Source: Lepus europaeus
Taxonomy: Eukaryota; Chordata; Mammalia; Lagomorpha; Leporidae
DNA: 64,000 nt
NCBI RefSeq assembly: GCF_033115175.1
Contig: NC_084831.1
Span: 45,230,002-45,294,001 of the forward strand
Direction: 5' to 3'
Below the pieces are notes generated by a model, which was not told the origin of the DNA, searched no databases, and saw nothing but the letters and a program-made list of their open reading frames with translations. The translations under genes and the position numbers were made by a program. Shown piece after piece: positions 11,626 to 21,684 of the stretch; the first letter of the stretch is position 1, and each line of letters starts with the position of its first letter.

Positions 11626-11945
11626 GGGCTAGTGTTGAGGTGTAGTGGGTTAAGCCACCACCTGCAATGCCAGCATACTTATGGGCACCAGTTTGAGACC
11701 TGGCTGCTCTACCTCCCATCCAGCTCCCTGATAATGCACCTGGGAAAACAGCAGAAGATGGCCCAAGAGCTTGGGTCCCTGCACCCACATGGGAGACCCA
11801 GAACAAGTGCTGGGCCCCTGGCTTCAGCCTAGTACAGCCCAAGCCATTGTGGCCATCTGGGGAGTGAACCAGCATATGGAAGCCCTCTCTTTCTCTGCCT
11901 TTCAAATAAATAAAAAATAAATTTTTAAAAAATAAATAAATAAAA
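11626..11945 (+). mobile_element. CSINE
   Basis: GGGGCTAGTGTTGAGGTGTAG head, long AAATAAATAAATAAAA tail. Confidence 0.9.
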
Positions 11946-11987
11946 GCACAGCAGCATTCCATATGACAGTCCTAGATAATGTACTCT

Positions 11988-12226
11988 GATCCAGCTCTCT
12001 AATGTGCCTGGGAAGGCAGTGGAGTTTGGCCCCAAGTATTTGGGCCTCTGCCACCCATGTGGGAGGTATGGATGGAATGCTGCTGGCTCCTGGCATCAAC
12101 CTGTCCCAACCCTGGCCACTGCCACCACTTGGGGAGTGAACCAGTGGATAAAAGATCTCTCTCTCTCTTTCTCCCCCTCTCCGTCACTCTGCCTTGCAAA
12201 TAAGTAAAAATAAGACTTAAAAAAAC
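11988..12226 (+). mobile_element. CSINE, 5'-truncated
   Basis: Begins at GATCCAGCTCTCTAATGTGCC, directly after the previous copy's tail region. Confidence 0.85.
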
Positions 12227-12324
12227 AAAGAATGAATGATGGTAACTCTTCAAAAATAACCTAATTCTCTCTACATTTCAAATAAAGTGAAAAATAAATA
12301 GAGTCACAGGGAGCACAAAAGGTT

Positions 12325-12357
12325 GTGTGTGTGTGTACACACACATATATGTATTTA
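12325..12357. repeat. GT/AC microsatellite
   Basis: TGTGTGTGTGTGT followed by ACACACACATATATG, a short self-complementary array. Confidence 0.85.
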
Positions 12358-12453
12358 GCATGGTGCCCAGCATAGACAGGCAATGATTGGTAACTATTAT
12401 TAATTAGCATAAAACAAGTTATATTTTAATGAGTTTAGAAATTTTTGTCTCCA

Positions 12454-12801
12454 GGCCAGCGCCGCGGCTCACTAGGCTAATCCTCCACCTTGCGGCGCCA
12501 GCACACCGGGTTCTAGTCCCGGTCGGGGCACCGGATTCTGTCCCGGTTGCCCCTCTTCCAGGGCAGCTCTCTGCTGTGGCCAGGGAGTGCAGTGGAGGAT
12601 GGCCCAAGTGCTTGGGTCCTGCACCCCATGGGAGACCAGGAGAAGCCCCTGACTCCTGCCATCGGATCAGCGTGGTGCGCCAACCGCGGCGGCCATTGGA
12701 GGGTGAACCAACAGCAAAAGGAAGAACTTTCTCTCTGTCTCTCTCTCTCACTGTCCACTCTGTCTGTCAAAAAAAAAAAAAGAAAAAAAAAGAAAAGAAA
12801 A
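12454..12801 (+). mobile_element. CSINE2-like young copy, 17-bp target duplication
   Basis: AGAAATTTTTGTCTCCA occurs at 12437-12453 and 12802-12818. Confidence 0.95.
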
Positions 12802-12885
12802 AGAAATTTTTGTCTCCAAGGATTTTTTTAGCAATTTTAAATCTCAAGAATATAGCACTTATCTTCCTTAATTTCTTCATCTTTA

Positions 12886-13012
12886 ATTAATTAATTAGAG
12901 AGGCGGAGATAGATATACAGAGAGCTCTTATCTGCTGGCTTATTCCCCCAGTGCCTGCCATGGTCAAGACTGGGCAGAGGCTTTAGCTGGGAGCTGGGAA
13001 CTCAGTCTGACA
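12886..13012 (-). mobile_element. CSINE fragment
   Basis: Antisense CT-rich and GAACC-region remnant (TCTGCTGGCTTATTCCCCCAG). Confidence 0.65.
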
Positions 13013-13200
13013 GGTTTACTAACCTTACACAATAAAAAGATGGTTTATGTTATGCTAAAATGGGTTAACATTATCTCAATGCGGATATTCTGATGTATCA
13101 ATATGGGCAATCATTAGCACTACATTATTGGAAACATAATTGGTTCTTAGGTTGAGAAGGAGGTCTTAGGACTGGTTTCACCAAACGGGCGATCACTTAC

Positions 13201-13321
13201 CAGACAGCCATTGCACAGGATGGAATAAATCAATGCTGCTGAAGATGATAAACACCGTGGTGCAGATGGGTAGAAGCAGCACTGACCAAACAATGCTTGA
13301 AATGATCCTCCAGCCCAAAAT
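13201..13321 (-). CDS. NDC1: NDC1 coding exon 2 (residues 20-60)
   Basis: This exon encodes ILGWRI...[15 protein letters not shown]...[13 protein letters not shown] plus the first base of Asp60. It carries the first transmembrane helix, roughly residues 28-48. The acceptor is TTGCAG immediately above 13321. The donor GTAAGT follows 13201, leaving phase 1, which matches the AT that opens the next exon. The sequence is almost identical to the known vertebrate NDC1 N-terminal region, including the LLPICTT motif in the helix. No frameshift or stop is seen. Confidence 0.96.
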
Positions 13322-13577
13322 CTGCAATTACACAGCAGCCCCTCAGTCAAGAAGCCAGTTAAATTATTTGTTATGCAAACCTGACCTTTTCATATGGGAT
13401 GCTAATGTTGATCACCAGTATTTATACCCAAACCCCTTGATTACTGTAACCCTTGGTTACTGAGGCTTGCACTAGGCTGGGAGTCAGTCACAGCACACTT
13501 TGGGGCTGGGGTGAAACTGTCTTTCTTAGTTGAGAGCAACTAAGTCTAATTTATAGCTACGTTAATATCTAAAGGCT

Positions 13578-13925
13578 GTGGGGCTGGCGCTGTGGCAGGT
13601 AAAGCCACCACCTGCAGTGCCAGCATCTCATATGGGCGCCGGTTCAAGTTTCAGCTGCTCCACTTCTGATCCAGCTCTCTGCTGTGGCCTGGGAAAGCAG
13701 TAGAGGATGGCCCAAGTGCTTGGGCCCCTGCATCCGTGTAGGAGACCCAGAAGAAGCTCCTGGCTCCTGGCTCCGGATTGGTGCAGCTCCGGCAGTTGCG
13801 GCCAATTGGGGAGTGAACCAGGGGATGGAAGACCTCTCTCTCTCTCTCTCTCTCTCTGCCTTTCCTGTCTCTGTGTAACTCTGACTTTCAAATAAATCTT
13901 AAAAAAAAAATAAAAAATAAAAATC
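13578..13925 (+). mobile_element. CSINE
   Basis: Full length from GGGGCTGGCGCTGTGGCAGG, with a (CT)n run at 13833-13856. Confidence 0.92.
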
Positions 13926-14009
13926 CAAAGGCTGTATACACTGTATGGGAACCATATGCATTTTACATCTACAATTTACTACAATTATTTGAGACACTCT
14001 CTTGCACTG

Positions 14010-14105
14010 AGCAACTAGTGCATTTTAACAATGTATTCACGTCTGAGCCCCCAGTGCCTACAACATAGGAGGCACAAGACTGTCAGTGAATACAGGAGGG
14101 ATATG
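14010..14105 (+). mobile_element. L2 3' end fragment
   Basis: CCCAGTGCCTACAACATAGG and the following AGTGAATACAGG fit the L2 terminus. Confidence 0.5.
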
Positions 14106-14881
14106 GGGAGGGGGAGGGGTTTGTGTTTATTGGTGCAGGGCCGGCCAGCAGCAGGCAAGTGACAGAGCAGTCAGGAGGCACCCATGAGCACCGCCCAAGC
14201 CAAAGGCTACGGACAGTGTCCACACAAAGGCAGGGGCGACGGGAAAGGGAGAAGTAACGGGTTGCAACCGCAGTGCAGGGGGACAAGCTACAGGGCTTTG
14301 TGATCGAGGACCTGGGTGATTATAATAGGACAGAAGAGCTTTCAGCTAGGAGGACAGAGCGGACGGCGGTGCACTGGGTAGAAGCACCACTCCTAAAGGG
14401 GGTCTCGCTCCCGCTTCTCTCTGCCCCCCCGCGGATCGGATGCAGCACCCTCGATTCAACAACTTCAACGAGGCAGCAGCTCCGAGCTCAGTCCCAAGGC
14501 ACACCCCCAACTCGACCTGCCTTGCTTACCTGGGCCCCCAACCCCAGCCTCTGAAGGCCGCATTCCCCCTCCCTCCCTTCTCACCCCCACAGAATCAACA
14601 AGTTAGTTATTCTGCACCTGCTGGACCCGCTACCGACGCATCCAAACTCCTCTCCACTCCTCGCCTGCATTTCCATGCAGGTCGCCCATCCCAGCCGTAG
14701 CGGCTTCCACTCGCGCCGTCCCCCCACCCAGCCCCGTCATCTGCCCCTCAAGGGGTCCCCTCTCCACGCGCTCGCCCCACGCCACTCTCCGACTGCCCAC
14801 TCCCGCCAGAGCGCACGCGCGACCGCGGCCCGCCAGCGCCGCCCGATCCGCGCAGCGCGCGCCACAGAGCGCCGTACTCAC

Positions 14882-14938
14882 GCGCCACAGGATGTCCCGC
14901 GACCCGCCGGCCAGGGGCCCACTCATGGCCGTGACCAT
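14882..14938 (-). CDS. NDC1: NDC1 coding exon 1 (residues 1-19)
   Basis: NDC1 (TMEM48) is a multi-pass membrane nucleoporin that anchors the nuclear pore complex in the nuclear envelope and recruits ALADIN. The reverse strand encodes MVTAMSGPLAGGSRDILWR, matching the conserved N-terminus with its AGGSRDILWR block. The exon ends exactly at the Arg codon (phase 0) and is followed by the donor GTGAGT at 14876-14881. I chose the ATG at 14936-14938; a second in-frame ATG at 14924-14926 would remove four residues. The frame stays open upstream for about 490 bases because the region is GC-rich, so no stop fixes the start; agreement with the known family N-terminus does. The exon lies in a CpG-rich promoter. 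Gene identity rests on five exons that together follow the family without a gap (residues 1-198). The 5'UTR boundary and transcription start cannot be read from sequence. Confidence 0.95.
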
Positions 14939-15240
14939 GGAGATGGCGGCCCCTACTCCTAGCAGTGCGGCAGACCGAGGGCCCGCCCGCCACCGCAGTT
15001 CAAAGGGGGGAAGGCCCCAGAAGGACCCTCTTGGGGGTGCCTCAAGCGCTGCCTGAGCGAAGCCGGGCACAAGCCCTGAGCCATCCCTTTGGGACTTTGT
15101 CTGGACAGGCTCGACGGGCCAGAGCGGCCCCGAATTCACGTCACCCAAACGGGGCTGCGGCTCCAGGAAACGTCCTCTGGAATCCAAAAAGTCCCTGCGA
15201 AGCAGGGACCTGCGGGCCGCCAGAACTGGGGGGCGGCTCT

Positions 15241-15260
15241 GCATGCTGGGAATTGTAGTC
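15241..15260 (-). promoter_or_regulatory. ZNF143/THAP11-type site, copy 1 (near perfect)
   Basis: The minus strand reads GACTACAATTCCCAGCATGC, which matches the long ACTACAATTCCCAGCATGC promoter motif bound by ZNF143 (Staf) with THAP11/HCF-1. It lies about 300 bases upstream of the NDC1 ATG. Confidence 0.8.
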
Positions 15261-15295
15261 TCGACGGCTCTCTGGGGCCCGGGGTAGGGAGCGTT

Positions 15296-15317
15296 GCATT
15301 CTGGAACTCGCAGTTCC
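15296..15317 (-). promoter_or_regulatory. ZNF143-type motif, copy 2 (diverged)
   Basis: On the plus strand this is GCATTCTGGAACTCGCAGTTCC, compared with GCATGCTGGGAATTGTAGTC in copy 1. The head and spacing are kept and the core is diverged. Confidence 0.4.
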
Positions 15318-15325
15318 AAACAGCG

Positions 15326-15348
15326 GCATGCTGGGAGGGGAAGTCGTC
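15326..15348 (-). promoter_or_regulatory. ZNF143-type motif, copy 3 (diverged)
   Basis: The head GCATGCTGGGA is perfect. The tail GAAGTCGTC departs from AATTGTAGTC. Confidence 0.55.
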
Positions 15349-15363
15349 TGGGTCGTGCCATGA

Positions 15364-15384
15364 GGCATTTTGGGAGTCGTAGTC
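15364..15384 (-). promoter_or_regulatory. ZNF143-type motif, copy 4
   Basis: The plus strand reads GGCATTTTGGGAGTCGTAGTC. It keeps GGCAT..TGGGA and GTAGTC, so the minus strand reads GACTAC...TCCCA as in copy 1. Confidence 0.55.
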
Positions 15385-15429
15385 TTTTATAACACCTGGT
15401 CGTCGTACTGCTTGATCTAAACCCTGCCA

Positions 15430-16166
15430 TTAAAATGTTCTGGCAAAAACACTCGCCTTCATTTCTCCCGATTACTTTATCAGCTGCCTAAAAGTGAACT
15501 CGAAGCATGTTTTGGCCCTCTCCCGATACGTCTTCAGCGGTTTCTATTGAAATCTTGCCTCCCTCAAAATTTTGCATCTGGTTTCTCGCGATCTGGTTTC
15601 TAGTTCCAGCGCGGCCACCTATCCGTGGAATACCTGGATCCTCTCTGAGCTTCTAGTTCATCTTTAAAATAATTATAAAGGCAAAGATAGCACCCTACTA
15701 GTGTCCTGAGGCTGTACAAATGTTGGTTGTCATCGATTCCTGCCCGTGGGGAGAAAGGCTTCTTACCAATCCCAGTGCCTCTTAATGAACCCTTCTCTCT
15801 GATTGCGTTAGGTGTCTGCGAGAACCTCGGGCGAACGCTGCTAACACTTGGACCCCGTTCAGTCCGCGCTCATCCCCTAGAACGCCAGCCACAGCCTCGG
15901 TGGGAACTCCCGGGCTGGGGAGAGACACGGGATCGCAGGAGCTGCTCTGCGATGGTCGCCATACCGGCTTCATGAGTCGCTCTAAGATCACATCACATTC
16001 ACATGTGAAGCCACGTTGGCGGCACTGAAGAGCAGAGACTGCAGCTGCGGGGTGAAGCCGCGGCCCACGGCTGCCTTTCCCAGCCCCAGTGAGCGAGTGC
16101 AGGCAGGTGGGACACAAAGTACGGCCGGGAGCTTGCAGAAACCCCTTCAGAGGACAGCTGCTGCAG
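15430..16166. other. Intergenic flank upstream of NDC1
   Basis: This is mostly unique sequence with scattered CpGs (15820-16080). A MIR relic in plus orientation is at 15600-15722 (CTCTCTGAGC...TCATCTTTAAAAT pattern). No coding potential is recognised. Confidence 0.6.
15600..15722 (+). mobile_element. MIR relic
   Basis: Matches the MIR order of CTCTCTGAGC, TCATCTTTAAAATAAT and GAGGCTGTACAAATG. Confidence 0.55.
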
Positions 16167-16182
16167 GATCCTTGCCTCTTTC

Positions 16183-16531
16183 TTTCTTTTTTTTTTTTTT
16201 TTGACAGGCAGAGTGGACAGTGAGAGAGAGACAGAGAGAAAGGTCTTCCTTTTTGCCGTTGGTTCACCCTCCAATGGCCGCCGTGGTAGGCGCGCTGCGG
16301 CCAGCGCACGGCGCTGATCCGATGGCAGGAGCCAGGTGCTTCTCCTGGTCTCCCATGGGGTGCAGGACCCAAGGACTTGGGCCATCCTCCACTGCACTCC
16401 CTGGCCACAGCAGAGAGCTGGCCTGGAAGAGGGGCAACCGGGACAGGATCGGTGCCCCGACCGGGACTAGAACCCGGTGTGCCGGCGCTGCAAGGCGGAG
16501 GATTAGCCTAGTGAGCCACAGCGCCGGCCAT
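16183..16531 (-). mobile_element. CSINE2-like young copy, 16-bp target duplication
   Basis: GATCCTTGCCTCTTTC at 16167-16182 and 16532-16547, identical. Confidence 0.95.
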
Positions 16532-16804
16532 GATCCTTGCCTCTTTCAACCCCTTGCCCCACGCAGCTGCCTGGGGTTTGGAAGTGTTGGGTGGGGCTCT
16601 AGCAGCATTGTCAGACCACAGGAAGATGAAGCGGCCCCACCTGAGGAGTGGGGCAACCACACCACTCCTGGGCTGCCTGCTTTACCTCCTGACGTCACTT
16701 ACACAAGAGAGAGACAATTATTTATTGTTTAAGCTACTTTTATTTCTGTAGCACTTATCGCAATGTTAAATCATTTGGCGGTGATTATATGTTAACTTCT
16801 TATT

Positions 16805-17215
16805 GTCGGACTTCCCATTTGTCAGCAGAATTCAGGAGGGCAGGGACTTTGTCCATCTTGTCTATCATTGTTTCCAAAGTGCCCATCATGTCAGTAAGCA
16901 GCCCAAGGATGTCTGCTTAATAAGCAAACTAATGAGACCAGCGCCGCGGCTCAATAGGCTAATCCTCCGCCTTGCGGCGCCGGCACACCAGGTTCTAGTC
17001 CTGGTCGGGGTGCCGGATTCTGTCCCGGTTGCCAAGTGCTTGGGCCCTGCACCCTATGGGAGAAGCACCTGGCTCCTGCCTCCGGATTGGCATGATGCGC
17101 CGGCCACAGTGGCCATTGGAGGGTGAACCAACGGTAAAGGAAAGACCTTTCTCTCTTTCTCTCACTGTCCACTCTGCCTGTCAAAAAAAAAAAAATAAGC
17201 AAACTAATGAGTGGA
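16805..17215 (+). mobile_element. L2 3' end split by a CSINE2
   Basis: GGGCAGGGACTTTGTCCATCT at 16839 on and the following AGTAAGCAGCCCAAGG are the classical L2 terminus. The end is interrupted at 16937. Confidence 0.65.
16937..17193 (+). mobile_element. CSINE2-like copy with internal deletion, 18-bp target duplication
   Basis: AATAAGCAAACTAATGAG at 16919-16936 and 17194-17211. About 80 bases around the GCAGTGGAGGATGG block are missing. Confidence 0.95.
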
Positions 17216-17703
17216 AGAAATTAACTGTACCAGACAATGTCTATCCGGGACAATTACCTTTGCTACCTGAATCAAAGTTTTACTGCGAGGAATTAATACT
17301 AAGTGTGTCGGAAGGGCTGAGGGAGCGCAGGGAGGAAGGATGGGGTCGTGGCAGCAAGCAAGGAGCACGGCATAACCGCTCACAGGCCAGGTCAGGTCAG
17401 GACGCTACCGCGACCCCGCTCAGCGCAGGGCTGCCGAGCAGGGCCACAGCGGCCGGCACCCTGTGCCGCTGCAACTGCCACACGTGCCCACGATGCTGCC
17501 ACTGCTCGCTAAGCTCCAGCTTCCGTGTCGATGAAGAGAGAAACATCCGGCAGGGCGCTGTATTAGAGGACTTATCAAGCACAGAACACAGGCTTTGGAG
17601 CCAGAAAACATGGGTGGGAATAGCTCCTCTGTCGGCAGCTGTAGGGTCGTCAGAAAGTCACTCGATGAGCACATCTAAGAGAACTATTTTAAAAAATCCC
17701 TTA
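17212..17703. other. Intergenic unique block, moderately CpG-rich
   Basis: GC-rich sequence from about 17300 to 17560 contains an AGGTCAGGTCAGG repeat at 17388-17400, two overlapping nuclear-receptor-like half sites. The 257-codon open frame that crosses this block begins inside a SINE and resembles no protein I know. Confidence 0.5.
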
Positions 17704-18014
17704 GGGCCTGGCGCTGCAGCACAGCTGCCTAGGATGCCAACATCCCATATATGCGCTGGTTCCTGTCCTGGTGGCTCCACTTCTGACCCAGCTCCCTGCT
17801 AATGTGCCTGAGAAAGCAGCAGAAGATGGCCCACGTGCTTAGGCCCCTGCCACCCACAGTAGGTGGGAAACCCAGATGGAGTTCCAGGCTCCTAGCTTCC
17901 CATAACCATTGCAGCCATTTGGGGAATAAGCCAGCGGATGCAAGCTCTCTCTCTCTCTCTCTCTGTCTCTCTAACTTTGCCTTTCAAATAAAAGTTAAAA
18001 AAAAAAAAAAAAGA
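17704..18014 (+). mobile_element. CSINE
   Basis: GGGCCTGGCGCTGCAGCACA head; A-run tail at 17998-18012. Confidence 0.9.
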
Positions 18015-18150
18015 TGCTCATGTCCCAATCAGAATGCCTGGGTTTGGTTCCTGACCCTGGCTCCTGACTCCACTTCCTGTCAGTGAAGGCCTGGGACAAA
18101 GTAGGTAGATAATGGCTCAAGTAATTGGGTTCCCGCCACTCACGTGGGAG
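18015..18150 (+). mobile_element. CSINE fragment
   Basis: Middle part only (CAGAATGCCTGGGTTTGGTT to CACTCACGTGGGAG), adjacent to the previous tail. Confidence 0.7.
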
Positions 18151-18745
18151 AGTTTGAGAGGTTCAGCAAATTGAAAGGCAGGCTCAGGCTCCTCCTCCTC
18201 TGCTCTGCTGGCCCTTCCCTAGAGCAGGATGCACTCCTGGTGGGCTGTTTGGTGGGCGTGCCCTCTGCTGCCTGCTCCTTGGGAGTCAGGTCTTGGAGGA
18301 GGAGATCCACGAGGGAAAACCCACATGGTGTGTGCCAAGTGTGAAATCCAGGCTGCACAAATCATTCATTTCCTCCCCTTAAAGACTGCCCAGGCTGTTT
18401 GCAGTCTGATTTACCCCTCTGCCCATGACCCCGAGGCAGGGAAAGGAGACTGTTGGGTCTGTGTCTGGTCTCCAAGCAGATGGGGAGGAGGCGAGATCAG
18501 GGGCTTGTCACGTGACTACTTCGAGGGCCCACTGGGCAGCAGGCCTTGGAGGCCTAGCTTCCTGCCTAGTGGCAGCCTGGCTGGAGCCAGTACGCGGAGG
18601 GGTGAGTGTGGACTGTCCTTATCTGTCTAGCGATCAGGCCCCACGGCCCACCTGCCACACAGCCATCAGCACTACCACCCGTGTCTTCCCAGCTCTCTGC
18701 CCTCCAGGCCCAGGTAGGAGCGCACTTCTCGCCATGAATTGTGAG
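18151..18745. other. Intergenic unique block
   Basis: Non-repetitive GC-moderate sequence. The open frames are short and show no family resemblance. Nothing further is recognised. Confidence 0.5.
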
Positions 18746-18749
18746 CAGT

Positions 18750-18932
18750 CCCGGCTGCTCCTCTCCCATCCAGCTCCCTGCTAATGCACCGCAGAGAGCA
18801 GCAGCTGATGGCCCAAGTCCTTGGGCCCCTGCACTCCCGTTGGGGAGACCCAGAAGAAGCTCCTGGCTCCTGGCTTCAGATCGGCACAGCTCCGGCCGTT
18901 GTGGCCAATTGGGGAGTGAACCAGCGGATGGA

Positions 18933-18988
<56 letters not shown>

Positions 18989-19040
18989 CTGCCTCTCTGT
19001 AACTCTGCCTTTCAAATAAATAAATAAATCTTAAAAAAAG
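18750..19040 (+). mobile_element. CSINE, 5'-truncated
   Basis: Starts at TCCCGGCTGCTCCTCTCCC and contains the long (CT)n at 18935-18984. Confidence 0.9.
18935..18984. repeat. (CT)25 microsatellite
   Basis: Uninterrupted CT run within the SINE; a likely length polymorphism. Confidence 0.95.
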
Positions 19041-20100
19041 AACAGCAGCAGCCCCTTCTGTGACACGCCGTCTCCTCAGGCACGCTCCTGCCCGTGGCAG
19101 CTGCTAGAACTGCTGGGGAGTCCGCAGTCAACAAGCTGCTCGTGGAAGACGCCCGGAGGCAGCAAGCCCAGGCCGAACACCCCAGACCGGTGCTGCTCGC
19201 TCCCTCGCACAGCGCGCAGTGCTCTGCCTCCAGGCCGCTGCTCGTGTGGCCTCTGCATCTTCAAAGCCCTCCAGGACGCCCTTGCCAGCAACTGCCTTCT
19301 CCAAACACCATGATTCCACCACTCCTGGGTAACATCTGTCTTCAAGGGCGTGGGAGAGAAAGCGCCAACTACGGAGCCGGCCAGCCCTGGCCAGGAGAGC
19401 TGGAGACACTTACCGTATGTATGGGAGGCCATAGCCCCGTCATAGCACGTCCACCTTCATGCTGGCCCCCACACCACTCGTTCAGCTCCTCTTCACGGAG
19501 GCCACGCCAAGGAGGGTAGAGGAGTAGGGGTTCACACTCACGCCAACGTGAGCATCTCAACTCTTTCCTATCAACTTGGCACGTGCTGGCAGGACTTCGC
19601 GCTGTGTGGCCAATTTCATCTGCTTACTCCCTACGTTTTAAAAATGTCGACCAGGCCTTGCCCGTTTGAGTCCCATCGTTTGCTGTGTGGCACAGGAGCT
19701 GCCTGTGTTGCCCTCCTGGACAGCACAGACGTCACGTGCAGGCCACTTCCTGCGGCCTTTCTCCTCCAACAGCTTCTGGGAAGCAATGCTCTTCCACGCT
19801 GAGTAATGATAAGGCAACCAGTGCGCCCGTTCTGCTTTTAAAATGCTCTCCCCATTTAAAAAAAAATGTACTGGGGCCACCATTGCAAGCATTCTCCCCT
19901 CCCCCGCACCATCCATTATTTCTGCAGGCAAAGACTTACTTAGCCCCCAAGCTGTCACACCCCTGTCTAGCCACTCATTCTGAAATGGCAGTGGGTTTCC
20001 CTGTTGGAAAGGTCTCCCTGGAGTACTCCCTGTGGTCTTCCAGGTCGATAATATCTGCTATCAACACGGGCAGTTTGGTGACAAGTGAAATCCTCGGCTT
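19041..20100. other. Intergenic unique block
   Basis: About 1 kb of SINE-free sequence. No coding similarity or repeat family is recognised on either strand. Confidence 0.5.
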
Positions 20101-20372
20101 GGGGCTGGTGCTGTGGCGTAGCAGGTAAAGCCGTCGCCTGCAGTGCTGGCATCCCATACGGGCACCAGTTCAAGTCCCGGCTGCTCCACTTCCGATCCAG
20201 CTCTCTGCTGTGGCCTGGGGGAGCGGTAGATGTCTACTACCCATGTGGGAGACCTGGATGAAGCTCCAGCTCCTGGCTTCCACCTGGCCCAGCCCCAGGC
20301 ATCTGAGTGAACCAGTGCGTGGACGATTCTGTAACTGGTTTTCAAATCAATCAACCAATCAAAAAAAATCTG
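20101..20372 (+). mobile_element. CSINE
   Basis: GGGGCTGGTGCTGTGGCGTAG head; tail shortened to CAATCAACCAATCAAAAAAA. Confidence 0.88.
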
Positions 20373-20463
20373 TGACAACCTCATTTTTATTTCTCTTCTA
20401 AGTGAATTTGCCTTTTTGCCTGGATGCTCCAAATCTTTTTTTGTTACTTTAAGATGCACTAAT

Positions 20464-20750
20464 TTGGGTGCAGCGGGGTTAAGCTGCCGCCTGTGATGCC
20501 AGCATCCCATGAATACAAGTCTGGGTCCCGGCTGCTCCACTTCTGATCCAGCTCCCTGCTAATGTGCCAGGGAAAACAGCAGAAGATGTTCCAAGTGCTT
20601 GGGCTCCTGCTACCCACATAGGAAACCCGAATGGAGTTCCTGGCTCCTGGGTTTGGCCTGTCCCAGCCTGGGCTGTTATGGCCATTTGGGGATGGAAGGT
20701 CTCTGTCTCTCCCTCTCCCCCTGTCACTCTGCCTTTCAAATAAATCTTTT
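20464..20750 (+). mobile_element. CSINE
   Basis: Head partly lost. GATCCAGCTCCCTGCTAATG and CCTTTCAAATAAATC kept. Confidence 0.88.
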
Positions 20751-20878
20751 CATTTAAGTCACTAATTTTACAAGATTCTGTTTTAGCACTGATCATCTGT
20801 GTTGATTTCCCCAGGTAAGAGAGTCCCATTTTTATAGGGTGTCTCTGTCTTAAATTTTAGAAATATTTTCTTTTTTTT

Positions 20879-21018
20879 TAAGATTGATTTTGTTCGTTTG
20901 AAAGGCAGTAAGAGAGAGTGAGACACACAGAGAGATCTTCCATGTGCTGGTTCACTCTCCAAAGGGTGTGACTTCAGCGCTGCAAGCAGCATAACAAGCT
21001 GCGCCACAATGCTGGCCC
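20879..21018 (-). mobile_element. CSINE with large internal deletion
   Basis: Tail and head are both present (GAAAGGCAGTAAGAGAGAG ... CCACAATGCTGGCCC) but the middle is gone. Confidence 0.8.
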
Positions 21019-21319
21019 AGGAAAAGCTAATGATGTGTGTGTCTTTGTTCTTTGCATTTATTCTCCTCTTTTGCTTTTTCTTCCCTCTTCTTCGGGGACA
21101 TCACTAAGACATCTTGGGGTCATCTTTGCCTGTCTTCTCACCTTTTCTTGAATTCACGAATTTTTTCTCCTTATTCAGCCTGGAATGAATTTTTCCCTTT
21201 TCACTTTATATCCCCCAAAGCACTGTCTGTGGTGTGTACGCACTGGGGTGAGACGACTTCTCCCTCTGCTTTCCAGTTCTTCCCTGAGTTCTATGAGCTG
21301 ATTCCTGCTTCATAATTCT

Positions 21320-21668
21320 TTTTTAATTTTTTTTTTTTTTTGACAGGCAGAGTGGACAGTGAGAGAGAGAGACAGAGAGAAAGGTCTTCCTTTGCCGTTG
21401 GTTCACCCTCCAATGGCCGCCGCGGTAGGCGCGCTGCGGCCGGCGCACCGCGCGGATCCGATGGCAGGAGCCAGGTGCTTCTCCTGGTCTCCCATGGGGT
21501 GCAGGGCCCAAGGACTTGGGCCATCCTCCACTGCACTCCCGGGCCACAGCAGAGAGCTGGCCTGGAAGAGGGGCAACCAGGACAGGATCGGTGCCCCGAC
21601 CGGGACTAGAACCCGGTGTGCCAGCGCCGCAAGGCGGAGGATTAGCCTAGTGAGCTGCGGCGCCGGCC
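21320..21668 (-). mobile_element. CSINE2-like young copy, perfect 16-bp target duplication
   Basis: CCTGCTTCATAATTCT at 21304-21319 and 21669-21684. Among the least diverged copies in the window. Confidence 0.96.
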
Positions 21669-21684
21669 CCTGCTTCATAATTCT

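Larger units (their letters stand above)
10662..13200 (-). other. NDC1: NDC1 intron 2
   Basis: The intron is packed with CSINEs at 10785, 11626, 11988, 12454 and 12886. The segment 11090-11625 is AT-rich unique sequence, and 13013-13200 is unique. Confidence 0.85.
13322..14881 (-). other. NDC1: NDC1 intron 1
   Basis: The first intron runs from the GTGAGT donor below exon 1 to the TTGCAG acceptor. It holds one CSINE (13578-13925), an L2 3' end near 14010-14100, and GC-rich sequence from 14400 upward that continues the promoter CpG island into the intron, a common place for downstream regulatory elements. Confidence 0.8.
14690..15290 (-). promoter_or_regulatory. NDC1: NDC1 CpG-island promoter
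   Basis: CpG dinucleotides are dense here (for example GCGCACGCGCGACCGCGG near 14811-14828) while the rest of the window is CpG-poor. The island spans exon 1 and the upstream flank, as expected for a housekeeping nuclear pore gene. I see no convincing TATA box. The exact transcription start is unknown. The ZNF143-type motifs listed next sit at its upstream edge. Confidence 0.85.

Noticed and set aside
12429..12890. Open frames with LSLSLS or SLSLS tracts here and at dozens of other sites
   Set aside because: These are translations of the CT-rich part of CSINE, not proteins.
14630..15430. 266-codon minus-strand open frame over NDC1 exon 1
   Set aside because: It is the NDC1 frame extended through GC-rich promoter and intron 1. 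Only 14882-14938 matches NDC1, and a consensus donor ends the exon.
17029..17802. 257-codon plus-strand open frame
   Set aside because: It starts inside a CSINE2, ends inside another CSINE, and the unique middle matches no family I know.
18229..18784. Overlapping plus-strand open frames of 119-133 codons
   Set aside because: No start context, no similarity and no conserved motif; composition matches GC-moderate intergenic DNA.
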